Origin: DASQZK01 sp963771005
Lineage (GTDB): Bacteria > Bacteroidota > Bacteroidia > Bacteroidales > GCA-2748055
Length of the DNA: 64,000 nt
NCBI GenBank assembly: GCA_963771005.1
Contig: CAVYRO010000010.1
Coordinates: 1-64,000, forward strand
Direction: 5' to 3'
The position numbers were made by a program, and so were the translations under genes. The notes under the pieces are model-generated. The model did not search any database. It worked only from the letters and a program-made list of their open reading frames with translations, and was not told the origin of the DNA. Shown here piece after piece: positions 1 through 8,308 of the stretch; within the stretch, counting starts at the first letter, position 1, and every line of letters begins with the position of its first letter.

Positions 1-195
1 GAGCATCCGCTCAGGGGCCGGTGAATTCATTCAAGAGGGTGAACTTTTCGGATTGACCGGTCCCTGAGCTGAAGGGTCGTCGGATTTTCTTGCAAAACTT
101 AAAAAATTCAGCTGCGAGTGATTTATAATTGTCGCCCGGAACACTTGATAGCCTGTCAGCGTTGTTCAAGTAAAGGATTTTTATACGTCTAACTA
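1..195. other. left edge, no gene assigned with confidence
   Basis: Two plus-strand frames are open from the edge, one ending with TGA at 65-67 and one with TGA at 54-56. Either could be the last codons of a gene that begins before the window. The 65-67 frame ends in the residues GELFGLTGP, which I do not recognise. Between there and the promoter at 196 I see nothing else. Confidence 0.3.
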
Positions 196-226
196 TTGAA
201 GCCGTTCAAGAATCGTAGTATATTTG
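196..226 (+). promoter_or_regulatory. Bacteroidota-type promoter (-33 TTG, -7 TATATTTG)
   Basis: TTG at 196-198 and TATATTTG at 219-226 are 20 bases apart. This fits the phylum's housekeeping consensus (TTG, about 19-20 bases, TAnnTTTG). The next start codon is only 18 bases further, so the leader would be short. It should drive the coiled-coil protein at 244. Confidence 0.6.
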
Positions 227-243
227 TTTAAAATTTAAAAGCT

Positions 244-1131
244 ATGGATACCAGTAACCAGACAGCGAGAAGACTTCTGATCATCCTCATCGTATTATCA
301 GTTGCTCTCGTTATTGTTTCCGTTATTTTCTTCGTTCAGAAAAAGAAAAACAACGACATGATTACTCAGCTCCAGGAATATTCAAACATCGTTGAAGAGA
401 AAAAGGATTCCCTTGAAAATGAACTCAATGGTATCATCGTCCAGTACGATTCACTGATGACGAATAATGATTCGATCAATAAAATGCTCGTTGTCCAGCA
501 GGATAAGATCAAGAGGCTTCTATCCTTGCGGGTGAATGATGCAGAAAAGATACGAAAATACGAAAAGGAACTTGGAACTATCCGTGTTGTGCTTAAGAGC
601 TACATCGTTCAGATTGATTCCCTGAATACGCGCAACCAGATCCTGGTGGCCGAAAATAAACAACTCAGGAATAAAAATGTGGAGACGGTGAATAAGAACA
701 TGCAGCTGCAGCAGGAGAAGGAGGAACTGACCAACATCAAGGAAGCGGCCACTACGCTCATCGCTGCGAATATAGATGCCGTGCCGTTGAATAAAAGGAG
801 CAAGGAGCAGGATAAAGTCAGCAAGGTGGAAAAAATACGTGTCGATTTTGTCCTTCGAAAAAATACAGTGACCCAACCGGGACCCAAAACAGTATACCTC
901 CGGCTCGTAAGGCCCGATAGTGTGGTGCTTGGGTCATCCGATGCGGGCGTGATCAATGTCAACGAACAGGAAGTCGCCTATTCCGCCAGTCGTGAAGTGA
1001 CCTATGAAAATCAGGACCTTCCCGTTTCCATTTACTGGGATAATAACGGCGACCTCATCTCCGGGAATTATAATGTCGAACTCTATGCCGAAGGCAAGAT
1101 GATCGGAGAATCTGAATTCAGCCTGAAATAG
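244..1131 (+). CDS. membrane-anchored coiled-coil protein
   Basis: This 295-residue protein has one hydrophobic segment at about residues 11-31, preceded by Arg-Arg and followed by a Lys run, so it looks anchored in the inner membrane with the rest outside. Residues 35-170 are rich in Glu, Lys, Gln, Asn and Leu in heptad-like spacing, a long coiled coil. The last hundred residues are a compact beta-rich domain with the motif VYLRLVRPDS. Similar Bacteroidota proteins are usually labelled hypothetical, or SMC-like only because of the coiled coil. No catalytic motif is visible. It is monocistronic behind its own promoter. Function unknown; a structural or scaffolding envelope role is a guess. 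Confidence 0.8.
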   Translation: MDTSNQTARRLLIILIVLSVALVIVSVIFFVQKKKNNDMITQLQEYSNIVEEKKDSLENELNGIIVQYDSLMTNNDSINKMLVVQQDKIKRLLSLRVNDAEKIRKYEKELGTIRVVLKSYIVQIDSLNTRNQILVAENKQLRNKNVETVNKNMQLQQEKEELTNIKEAATTLIAANIDAVPLNKRSKEQDKVSKVEKIRVDFVLRKNTVTQPGPKTVYLRLVRPDSVVLGSSDAGVINVNEQEVAYSASREVTYENQDLPVSIYWDNNGDLISGNYNVELYAEGKMIGESEFSLK

Positions 1132-1288
1132 TAATATCCTTTCCGGATGCAAAGTCTTTTATTCCTCCTGCTTTAGCGTAAGATGGGATTGTATTGCATT
1201 TTGCCTTTCTTTACGGCTTTTGTCTGAATCCTTCTCCGGAATTTCCCGTTTACATACTGAAAAGGCAATAAGTAATAAAGCAGGCTGA

Positions 1289-2589
1289 ATGCGAACCGGC
1301 ATTATCATTGGAAAAACAGGCGGCATCGACGGGGTTGCCCTCGAATCGGCAAAATGGGCGGAAGTCGCTGAAAAGGGAGGGCCATGAGGTATTCATTCTC
1401 TCCGGCCGTTATGAGGGCTCCCATGCGACACCCCTGACAGAAACGTTGGTTCCCGAGATGTCCTTCCATTCCCCGGAAAGTTACTGGAGCCAGAAAAAAG
1501 CCTTCTTCTATCCCGATGCCGATCCACGGGAACTTCTTGATCATATCAACCTGTATTCCAAGCTGATATATAAGAAGATAATGGAATGGGTGAAAGCGAA
1601 CCGGATTGAACTTCTGATTTCCGAAAACGCTTCCTCCCTTCCTGCCCACCTCGAAATGGGTATGGCCATCCGCAATGTCCTGATGAAAACAGGGCTGCCG
1701 GCCATAACCCATGATCATGATTTTTCCTGGGAGAGGGGTGAACGCTTTTTCTCGCCCCATGCGCAGATCAACCGGTTCGTCGAGGAATTTTTTCCTTTGC
1801 GCCTTCCCAATACGGTACATGCTGTGATCAATTCCCATGCAAAAATCTGCCTGAAGGCGCGTTACAGCCGGAAGGCCATTGTAGTTCCGAATGTTATGGA
1901 TTTTGAGAAGCATTTCGGACAGGCCACCTAAAAAAACAACAGTATCCACCAGGCCCTCGGCTTTGATGCCGGAAAAGATATCCTTCTTTTCCAGGTTAGC
2001 CGGGTTGCGAAAAACAAGGGACTGGAAACGGCTTTTCAGGTTCTCCATGAACTGAGAGACAAAAACATCAAACTTGTTATCACGGGAAAGACCGATGACG
2101 AGGAAGGAGATTCATATTATAATAAGCTCGTGGATCTTATCCATGATCTCAGACTAGGCGACAGGGTGAGGTTCGCCTCCTACCTTTTCCATACTGGCGG
2201 GCTTAGCGGTAACGGCAGCGATCCGGATTTTCTCTCTCGGATGCTTACGCACGCGCTACGGCTTGCACCTGTTTCAGCACCTACGAAGGTTTCGGGAATG
2301 CATTCGTGGAATCGGTCCTTGCCCGTAAGCCTGTGTTTGTTAATAATTACCAGCCGGCATACTGGTCGGATATCGGGAGTAAGGGTTTTAAAACAGTAAT
2401 GCTTGAAAATAATGAACTGACTTCAGGTAAGTAAAGGAGATGAAGGAGATCATCCAGAACAGGAAACTTGCCGAAGAGATCGCGGAACATAATTTCAGTC
2501 TTGGGAAAAAATATTTTTCATTCGATACCCTGCAGGAAAAACTGAAGGAACTTATTGAGGCAGCCAGGGATGCCGCTTCTTCATCCTGA
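1289..2589 (+). pseudogene. glycosyltransferase family 4-like, broken by frameshifts
   Basis: Joining frames gives a group 1 glycosyltransferase of about 430 residues. It starts at ATG 1289 (RTGIIIGKTGGIDGVALESA) and continues with LKREGHEVFILSG in another frame from about 1368. The donor-binding half follows (QVSRVAKNKGLE; CFSTYEGFGNAFVESVLARK), with the last helix at 2440-2589. Lesions: a one-base shift near 1367, an in-frame TAA at 1929-1931, a shift at the T run 2228-2231, and a shift at about 2431 that a single G would repair. The protein family transfers a sugar from an NDP-sugar to a glycan or lipid. All lesions are single-base, so sequencing error is as likely as gene decay. It ends 8 bases from the convergent hemW. 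Confidence 0.75.
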
Positions 2590-2597
2590 CACCTTCT

Positions 2598-3739
2598 TCA
2601 TTTATCGTCCACCATAAAAAATTCACTCATGACATAGTCGGAGGTGAAAATTCCTTTTTCAGATAACCTGATCCTATTCCCTTTTTTTTCGATCAATCCC
2701 CCCTTTGCAAACCGGTCGGCAATTCCCGCAATGTACTTAACATAATGGTTCCCGAATCTTTCGCCTGCTTCATCCAGGTCAAGGCCCCACATCGTTCTAA
2801 GTGAAGTAAGGATAAACTCATTGAAAAGGTCCTGTTCTGTTAACTCCTCATATTCATAGTATTTACCCTTGTTCTGAAGCAGCTCCGAAATGTATTTTGC
2901 ATTGCTTGAAATGTTCCATCTTCTTCTTTTCCCATCGTAAGAATGGGCCGACGGACCGATTCCGATGTACGGAACCTGTTTCCAGTAAGCAAGGTTATGC
3001 CTGGAGAAAAAATCCTTCGCGTGCAAAATTTGAAATTTCGTAATGCAGGTAATTTTTTTCGCGGGTGATTTCGCGGAGGAGCAAAAATTGCTGAAGGCTC
3101 TCTTCTTCTTCGGCAGGAATGATCCGGCCTTTCTTACGCCAGTGATCGAAAACCGTTCCCGGTTCGAAACTAAGATGATAGGCGGAGATATGGGGAACCC
3201 CAAATCCGGTGGCTTCACGAAGGTTTTCTTTGAAATCGGCCGAACTCATTCCCGGAACACCGTAAATAAGGTCGATACTTATATTGTCAAATCCCAATCC
3301 CAGTGCCAGCGTAGATGGCTTCCCGCGCCTGCTGCGAATCATGGCTTCGTCGCATCAGCCGGAGGTCCTCTTCGCGGAAAGATTGAACGCCAATACTCAA
3401 TCGGTTAACGCCCCGGGAACGTAAAGCTTCAAGATAGGATCTTTTCAGATCATCCGGGTTCGCCTCAAGGGTGAATTCAACATTCCCCGCAAACCGGTAA
3501 TTCCTGTATACAGCCTCCAGAATATCATCGAGCTCCCGCATCTCCAGCACAGAGGGAGTACCTCCTCCGAAATATAAGGAATCGAATTCCATGCCCTTGA
3601 ATTCCGAAGATCTTTCACCGATCTCTTTAATCATGGAAGTGACTACTCCGGCTTTGTTCTTCATCGAAACCGTGAAGTAAAAATCGCAGTACCGGCATGC
3701 CTGCCGGCAAAAAGGAATATGAATATAAAAACCTGCCAA
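2598..3739 (-). pseudogene. hemW: HemW-like radical SAM protein, two frameshifts
   Basis: Three overlapping frames make one HemW/HemN-family protein of about 380 residues. The N-terminus has the radical SAM cluster motif CRQACRYC (Cys 11, 15, 18) and then GGGTPS. The middle has SIDLIYGVPG and HISAYHLSFEPGT, and the end has YIGIGPSAHSYDG. Spacing CxxxCxxC without a fourth Cys favours HemW, a heme chaperone, over the true coproporphyrinogen oxidase HemN. Shifts lie near 3300 (after REAIYA) and at the six-A run 3007-3012, where one base fewer restores AREGFFSRHNLAYWKQ. The rest is well preserved, which argues for sequencing or assembly error rather than an old pseudogene. Confidence 0.8.
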
Positions 3740-4028
3740 TGTCTTTTTTATCCATAAACGAATTCAGGACCTGTTGTTATTGCATTGATCTATGGAACGG
3801 TTGCCTGATCATTCAATATTCCCGTATAACAGATTCGCCCGGTGAACCCCGTCTCTGTATTTATTTTTACCGGGGGCAATGAAATTATTACGTGAACCGT
3901 TTTTTTTTCTGTCATTTACTCTATTTTTGAGCCGTCTGCATACCTTTGCCGGCAACTACTTTACCGGAATTAAGTTCAGAGACATATTATGATCGAAATT
4001 AGGAAAGGTACTGAAGCATTATAAATCA
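3740..4028. other. divergent spacer between hemW and the VanZ-like gene
   Basis: This 289-base stretch has no convincing coding frame. It holds two plus-strand -7 matches, TATTTTTG at 3922-3929 and TACCTTTG at 3941-3948, without a TTG at the right distance. An ATG at 3989 opens a frame of only a few codons (see the VanZ-like gene). Confidence 0.4.
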
Positions 4029-4370
4029 TTGATCCTTGCTGTTATCATTCTTACGCTCAGCGTCATTTCAACTGATGAAATTGCTCCCAAATCTATACTG
4101 ACAATACCTTATGCCGATAAATTCGTGCATTTCTGTATGTACACAGCCCTTAGTTTTGCCCTTCTCCTGGAATTTAATAAGCCTTTCCTTTCGGTTTACC
4201 CGGGCATTGTTGCACCCCTTTTCATTTGTGCTCTCTATGGAGGGTTCATTGAAATTGTTCAGCTTTTCATCCCTTTCCGCTCGGCCGATCCTGTGGATTT
4301 TATCTTTGATGTGGGAGGAGCTTTAGCGGGACTGGCACTTTTCCTCTTATGGAGAAAGATCAGATATTGA
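4029..4370 (+). CDS. VanZ-like small membrane protein
   Basis: The 113-residue protein has three to four hydrophobic helices and the VanZ-type pattern: IPYADKFVHFCMYTALSFAL in the first half, GGFIEIVQLFIPFRSADPVDF in the second. VanZ-like proteins are small integral membrane proteins of mostly unknown role. The start is uncertain. The frame as read opens at TTG 4029, but the sequence upstream in the same frame (VLKHYKS) looks coding, and an ATG at 3989 would join it if one G near 4007 were removed. Its last 11 bases overlap the end of the convergent rrf2 gene. Confidence 0.75.
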   Translation: MILAVIILTLSVISTDEIAPKSILTIPYADKFVHFCMYTALSFALLLEFNKPFLSVYPGIVAPLFICALYGGFIEIVQLFIPFRSADPVDFIFDVGGALAGLALFLLWRKIRY

Positions 4371-4794
4371 TCTTCTGTTTCCCGCTTGATACTTCCAATG
4401 CAAGCTGCGCCACTGTTTCGCTATTGAATATATCCTTGATCTCGTTACGCAGGTGTGCATATCGTGTATGGAGTGCACATTGATTTTCCTGTTCCGAGCA
4501 ATACTTTACACCAATAACACACCGGTTAAAATTATCCATTCCATCGATGATCTCAACGATGTCCATCAGGTGGATCTCTTCGGGCGGTAAACCCAGACCA
4601 AATCCGCCATTTGGCCCCTTAGTAGAAGTTAATAACCGGTGTTTCGCCAGTGTTTGCAGTATCTTCCCGAGAAAAGGAGTAGGTATCTCCAGGTCTTTTG
4701 ATATTTGTTTAATACCAATTTTTTGTCCTCCGGCAGCGTGGACCGCCAGGTACATTACTGCCCTAAGAGCGTATTTACAGGTACTGGATAGCAT
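4360..4794 (-). CDS. Rrf2-family regulator with three conserved Cys
   Basis: The 144-residue protein starts with the Rrf2 winged helix (STCKYALRAVMYLAVHA; recognition region ISKDLEIPTPFLGKILQTLA). The wing (TKGPNGGFGL) and the signature HLMDIVEIIDG follow. Cys 92, 99 and 106 are spaced C-X6-C-X6-C. In IscR and NsrR a similar trio binds an Fe-S cluster, so this is probably a redox, iron or NO sensor; the spacing is slightly wider than IscR's. It lies 3 bases downstream of rpiB on the same strand, so the two are very likely cotranscribed. No suf/isc or NO-detoxification gene is nearby, and its target cannot be named. Confidence 0.88.
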   Translation of the reverse strand: MLSSTCKYALRAVMYLAVHAAGGQKIGIKQISKDLEIPTPFLGKILQTLAKHRLLTSTKGPNGGFGLGLPPEEIHLMDIVEIIDGMDNFNRCVIGVKYCSEQENQCALHTRYAHLRNEIKDIFNSETVAQLALEVSSGKQKINI

Positions 4795-4797
4795 GTT

Positions 4798-5247
4798 CTA
4801 TGATTTAATAGGTATTTTATGAATTCTCTCAATATGTCTTCCTCCCTCAAATCCTGTGGACAGAAAGGTATCGACGATCCTGAATGCAGATTCCCTGTCA
4901 ATAAACCGCGCTGGAATGGAACAGATATTTGCATCATTATGAAACCTTGCCAGCCGGGCTATCTCTTCATTCCAGCACAAAGCCCCTCTAATCCCTGCAT
5001 GCTTGTTCACCGTCATACTTATCCCGTTACCGCTTCCGCAAATGGATATTCCAACTGTGAATTTACCGCTTTCAACCGCCTCAGCCAGGGGATGGCCGTA
5101 ATCCGGATAATCAACCGCTTTCCCCGAGTCCGTACCCAGATCGGTAACCCGTATACCCTTCTTTTCCAGGTAATTCACAATCTCTCGTTTTAATTCATAA
5201 CCCGCATGATCAGAAGCAATGATAATCCTTTCAGCCATTCCTGACAT
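4798..5247 (-). CDS. rpiB: ribose-5-phosphate isomerase B
   Basis: RpiB interconverts ribose-5-phosphate and ribulose-5-phosphate in the pentose phosphate pathway. The protein has the LacA/RpiB hallmarks: IIIASDHAGYELK at the N-terminus, DYPDYGHPLAEAV, the catalytic-Cys loop ISICGSGNGISMTVNKH, and GALCWNEEIA. About 145 residues is the family length. The frame is open further upstream, but homology begins at the second of two close ATGs (5247 or 5238). A purine-rich AAGGAGG lies just before 5247 and is better spaced for 5238, so the start is ambiguous by three codons. It heads a two-gene unit with the Rrf2 regulator. Confidence 0.92.
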   Translation of the reverse strand: MSGMAERIIIASDHAGYELKREIVNYLEKKGIRVTDLGTDSGKAVDYPDYGHPLAEAVESGKFTVGISICGSGNGISMTVNKHAGIRGALCWNEEIARLARFHNDANICSIPARFIDRESAFRIVDTFLSTGFEGGRHIERIHKIPIKS

Positions 5248-5707
5248 AACCTCCTTTTTAAGTTGCCTAAATGTAATTAAATATTTTAATACCTGAAAGT
5301 ATTTTATTTTCACACAAAATATGTTAATCAATTGTTAGTTCTTTAGCTAAAGAAAGTGAGAAAAATACTTGACCTGCATCGCTGTTTTACCTATTAAAAA
5401 ATCCGGAGTCCATTTCAAAATTTAGTTCCTATTTTATATTTTGAATGATTCAACAGAATGTCAACACCCGGGAAGGAAAACCTGAACTTCCATTTTTTTA
5501 ATAGCCGACAATGCTAACAGCCTGTTAATAATTTTGAAAATTGATGATTTTCAGCTTGAAGGGAAGTTAATAACTGTTAATTTTGTGTTTCTAATTTCAT
5601 GTATTTCATTTTCGCAAAAATACGGGCATAAAAATAGTAACATAATTAACCGGCTATTAACATTATCATAATAGATTTTAAAATTTTATATATAAATAAT
5701 ATAAGAG
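5248..5707. other. AT-rich divergent intergenic region rpiB-nadA
   Basis: About 460 bases, very A+T rich, with no frame that looks like a gene. It must carry the promoters of both flanking genes. On the plus side a good promoter is seen at 5556-5585, and a second lone -7 match is TAATTTTG at 5529-5536. On the minus side the only hit is TATTTTTG (plus-strand 5615-5622) without a -33 partner. The leader between the nadA promoter and ATG is about 115 bases and could hold a regulatory element, but I recognise no riboswitch. Confidence 0.45.
5556..5585 (+). promoter_or_regulatory. promoter for nadA (TTG-N19-TAATTTTG)
   Basis: TTG at 5556-5558 and TAATTTTG at 5578-5585 are separated by 19 bases, an exact fit to the Bacteroidota housekeeping promoter. 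The predicted transcript start near 5592 leaves a 5' leader of about 115 bases before the nadA ATG. Confidence 0.55.
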
Positions 5708-6712
5708 ATGGATGTTGTTGAAAAGATGGATCTGATCCGAAATGGTTACGTGGACGTGCCTGTTGATCCGGCCATTGACATGGTCGGGGAGATCGGGCGG
5801 ATGAAAAAGCAGAAGAACGCAGTGATCCTGGCGCACTATTACCAGGAATCAGAAATACAGGATATTGCAGATTTTGTTGGCGACAGCCTTGCACTCTCAC
5901 AAGAGGCCGCAAAAACCAATGCCGATATTATTCTTTTCGCAGGTGTCCATTTTATGGCCGAAACGGCAAAGATTCTCTCACCGGGAAAAAAAGTGATCAT
6001 CCCCGATCTGAATGCCGGGTGTTCACTGGCTGATTCCGCACCTGCAGATGCTTTCCTCGACTTTAAAAATAAGTATCCGGGTTATACCGTTATTTCTTAT
6101 GTGAATACTACTGCAGAAATAAAAGCCCTTTCCGATATCATCTGCACCTCTTCGAACGCCTTGCAGATCGTAAACAGCCTGTCTGCCGATGAAAAAATCA
6201 TTTTTGCACCGGACAGGAACCTTGGTAATTATATTAAATCCCTAACCGGGAGGGAAGATATGGTGATATGGGATGGGGCTTGTCACGTGCATGAAGAATT
6301 TTCGCTGGAGAAGATCCTTGAACTGAAGGTGAAGCATCCGGATGCAAAGATCATTGCTCATCCCGAATGTGAAAAACCCATATTGATAGTGGCTGATCAT
6401 ATCGGATCCACATCATCGCTGCTCGCATATACCCTTAAGAATGGATCCCGGGAATTTATCGTGGCAACCGAACCCGGTATCATTCACCAAATGAAAAAGG
6501 AAAATCCGGATAAATTATATATTCCGGCTCCTCCAAAAGATTCAACATGCGCATGCAATGATTGCAAATTCATGAAGCTCATAACGCTTAAGAAACTATA
6601 TAATACGTTGAAATTTGAAATTCCTGAAGTAAATTTGGATGAGGAAATACGAAGGAAGGCAGAAAAACCCATACGTAGAATGCTTGAGATCTCAGCAAGT
6701 TTAAATTTGTGA
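5708..6712 (+). CDS. nadA: quinolinate synthase A
   Basis: NadA condenses iminoaspartate with dihydroxyacetone phosphate to quinolinate, the second step of de novo NAD synthesis, using an oxygen-sensitive [4Fe-4S] cluster. Visible signatures are ILAHYYQ near residue 40, DLNAGCSLADS (Cys 105), WDGACHVHE (Cys 192) and the C-terminal CACNDC group (Cys 281, 283, 286), which supply the cluster ligands in the family. The triplicated fold is complete and 334 residues is normal length. The partners nadB and nadC are not in the window. It has its own promoter. Confidence 0.97.
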   Translation: MDVVEKMDLIRNGYVDVPVDPAIDMVGEIGRMKKQKNAVILAHYYQESEIQDIADFVGDSLALSQEAAKTNADIILFAGVHFMAETAKILSPGKKVIIPDLNAGCSLADSAPADAFLDFKNKYPGYTVISYVNTTAEIKALSDIICTSSNALQIVNSLSADEKIIFAPDRNLGNYIKSLTGREDMVIWDGACHVHEEFSLEKILELKVKHPDAKIIAHPECEKPILIVADHIGSTSSLLAYTLKNGSREFIVATEPGIIHQMKKENPDKLYIPAPPKDSTCACNDCKFMKLITLKKLYNTLKFEIPEVNLDEEIRRKAEKPIRRMLEISASLNL

Positions 6713-6746
6713 TTACGGATGAAGTTTGAAAAATAGGAGAAATGAA

Positions 6747-8297
6747 ATGAAGAAGATCCTGATATTCTTATGCTTGTTTCCGGGTTTGCTAAAAGTTACC
6801 GGCCAGGATGTTGAAAACGGCATTGCCCGGTTTTACTATCCAAACGGGCAGGTCTCAAGTGAGGGAAATATGAGGGATGGTAAACCGGACGGATTCTGGA
6901 AAACCTACTATACTACCGGTATTATTAAATCCGAAGGACTGAGGGTGAACCACGAACTCGACAGCACATGGACTTTCTTTAACCAGGCGGGAGATGTGAT
7001 ACAGCGTATCGATTACAAATACGGTAAAAAGAACGGTTACAGTTATTCATATGGGTATGAGAATTCCACAACACCCGTGATCGTCAGTAAGGAATTATAC
7101 GTAAACGATAAAAAGGAAGGCATATCCTGGTATTATTATGATGACGGGAAAGTAAAGGATGAAGTGACCTGGGAAAATGGTAAAAAGGAAGGTCCTGCAA
7201 AAGAATTCGATGAATCGGGAGAGGTTGTGACGCTTCTCCAGTACCATAACAATTACCTCATTAACAGGGAAAGGATCAACCGGACCAATTCAGAAGGAGT
7301 AAGGCAGGGATCATGGAAGATCTTTTATCCCGATGGACGTATCCATAAGGAGATGACCTATTATGATGGCCAGTTAGACGGACTTTTTAAAGAATATAAT
7401 GAAAACGGGAATCTGGGGCTCGTCCTTAAATATGACAAAGGTAAGATCGTCGAAGACAGGAAGGAAGAGATTATGATGGAAGAACTCACGGAAAAAAAGA
7501 AGTTTGACGATGAGGGTCATCTTGTATTTACGGGAAGTTTCCGCGACAGTATACCGGTTGGAGTTCACCGTTATTACAATGCAAAAGGCGATGTGGTCAA
7601 TTCAAAGATCTATGATCAGAAAGGGGAAGTAGCGGCCGAAGGCATCGTTGATGAAACCGGAAGCCGGGAAGGAGACTGGAAAGATTATTATCTGACAGGG
7701 GAAGTACAGGCCGAAGGAAAATATCTGAATAACAAAAGAGCAGGGAAATGGACATTTTATTACAAAAACGGCAGCAAGGAGCAGGAAGGTTCCTATCTTA
7801 GGGGATTACCCGACGGCACCTGGCGCTGGTACTATTCCAATGGCGACCTGCTCAGGGAAGAGAGCTATTTTAACGGCAGGGAGGACGGTGAAATGGTGGA
7901 ATATGACAGCACGGGAAACATCATATCCAAGGGTAATTTTATCAACGGGGAAAGAGAAGGAGAATGGATTCATGTGGTAAACGACCATAAGGAAGTGGGA
8001 TCGTACCAGACAGGATTACGAACAGGGATGTGGTATTACTACTATGGCGACGGTACCCTTGCTTTTGAAGGGGAATTTTCGAGGGGACTGGCTGAAGGTA
8101 AACAGAAATTCTATTTCCCCGATGGAAACGTTAAGGAGGAAAGATATTATGAAGCCGGCCTGAGAGAAAAGAACTGGAAAAAATACGACGACCTGGGAAA
8201 CCTGGTCATGACAATTAACTACAGGAATGATATTGAATACCGTATCAATGGAGAAAAAATCAATCTTCCAAAGGGATCTGTTAGCGTCATTAAATAG
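6747..8297 (+). CDS. secreted MORN/YwqK-type repeat protein
   Basis: Residues 1-20 are a signal peptide (KKILIFLCLFPGLLKVTGQ). The rest, to residue 516, is built of about twenty repeats of roughly 23-25 residues with the core YYxNGxxxxEGxYxxGxxxGxW, the MORN-like YwqK module. Databases often call such proteins 'YwqK family antitoxin', but that name rests on one family member and should not be read as function. The N-terminal signal peptide places this one in the periplasm or at the surface. I chose ATG 6747, which has AGGAG just upstream, over an in-frame TTG at 6726. It lies 34 bases after nadA and 11 before ruvB and could be read with them. Confidence 0.8.
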   Translation: MKKILIFLCLFPGLLKVTGQDVENGIARFYYPNGQVSSEGNMRDGKPDGFWKTYYTTGIIKSEGLRVNHELDSTWTFFNQAGDVIQRIDYKYGKKNGYSYSYGYENSTTPVIVSKELYVNDKKEGISWYYYDDGKVKDEVTWENGKKEGPAKEFDESGEVVTLLQYHNNYLINRERINRTNSEGVRQGSWKIFYPDGRIHKEMTYYDGQLDGLFKEYNENGNLGLVLKYDKGKIVEDRKEEIMMEELTEKKKFDDEGHLVFTGSFRDSIPVGVHRYYNAKGDVVNSKIYDQKGEVAAEGIVDETGSREGDWKDYYLTGEVQAEGKYLNNKRAGKWTFYYKNGSKEQEGSYLRGLPDGTWRWYYSNGDLLREESYFNGREDGEMVEYDSTGNIISKGNFINGEREGEWIHVVNDHKEVGSYQTGLRTGMWYYYYGDGTLAFEGEFSRGLAEGKQKFYFPDGNVKEERYYEAGLREKNWKKYDDLGNLVMTINYRNDIEYRINGEKINLPKGSVSVIK

Positions 8298-8308
8298 AAA
8301 TCCGGCTG

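Noticed and set aside
1305..2048. Minus-strand frame of 247 codons over the glycosyltransferase
   Set aside because: The plus strand has clear glycosyltransferase motifs in several frames; the minus frame has none.
6747..8297. Calling the repeat protein an antitoxin
   Set aside because: It is exported, very long, and has no toxin gene next to it. The name comes from one family member.
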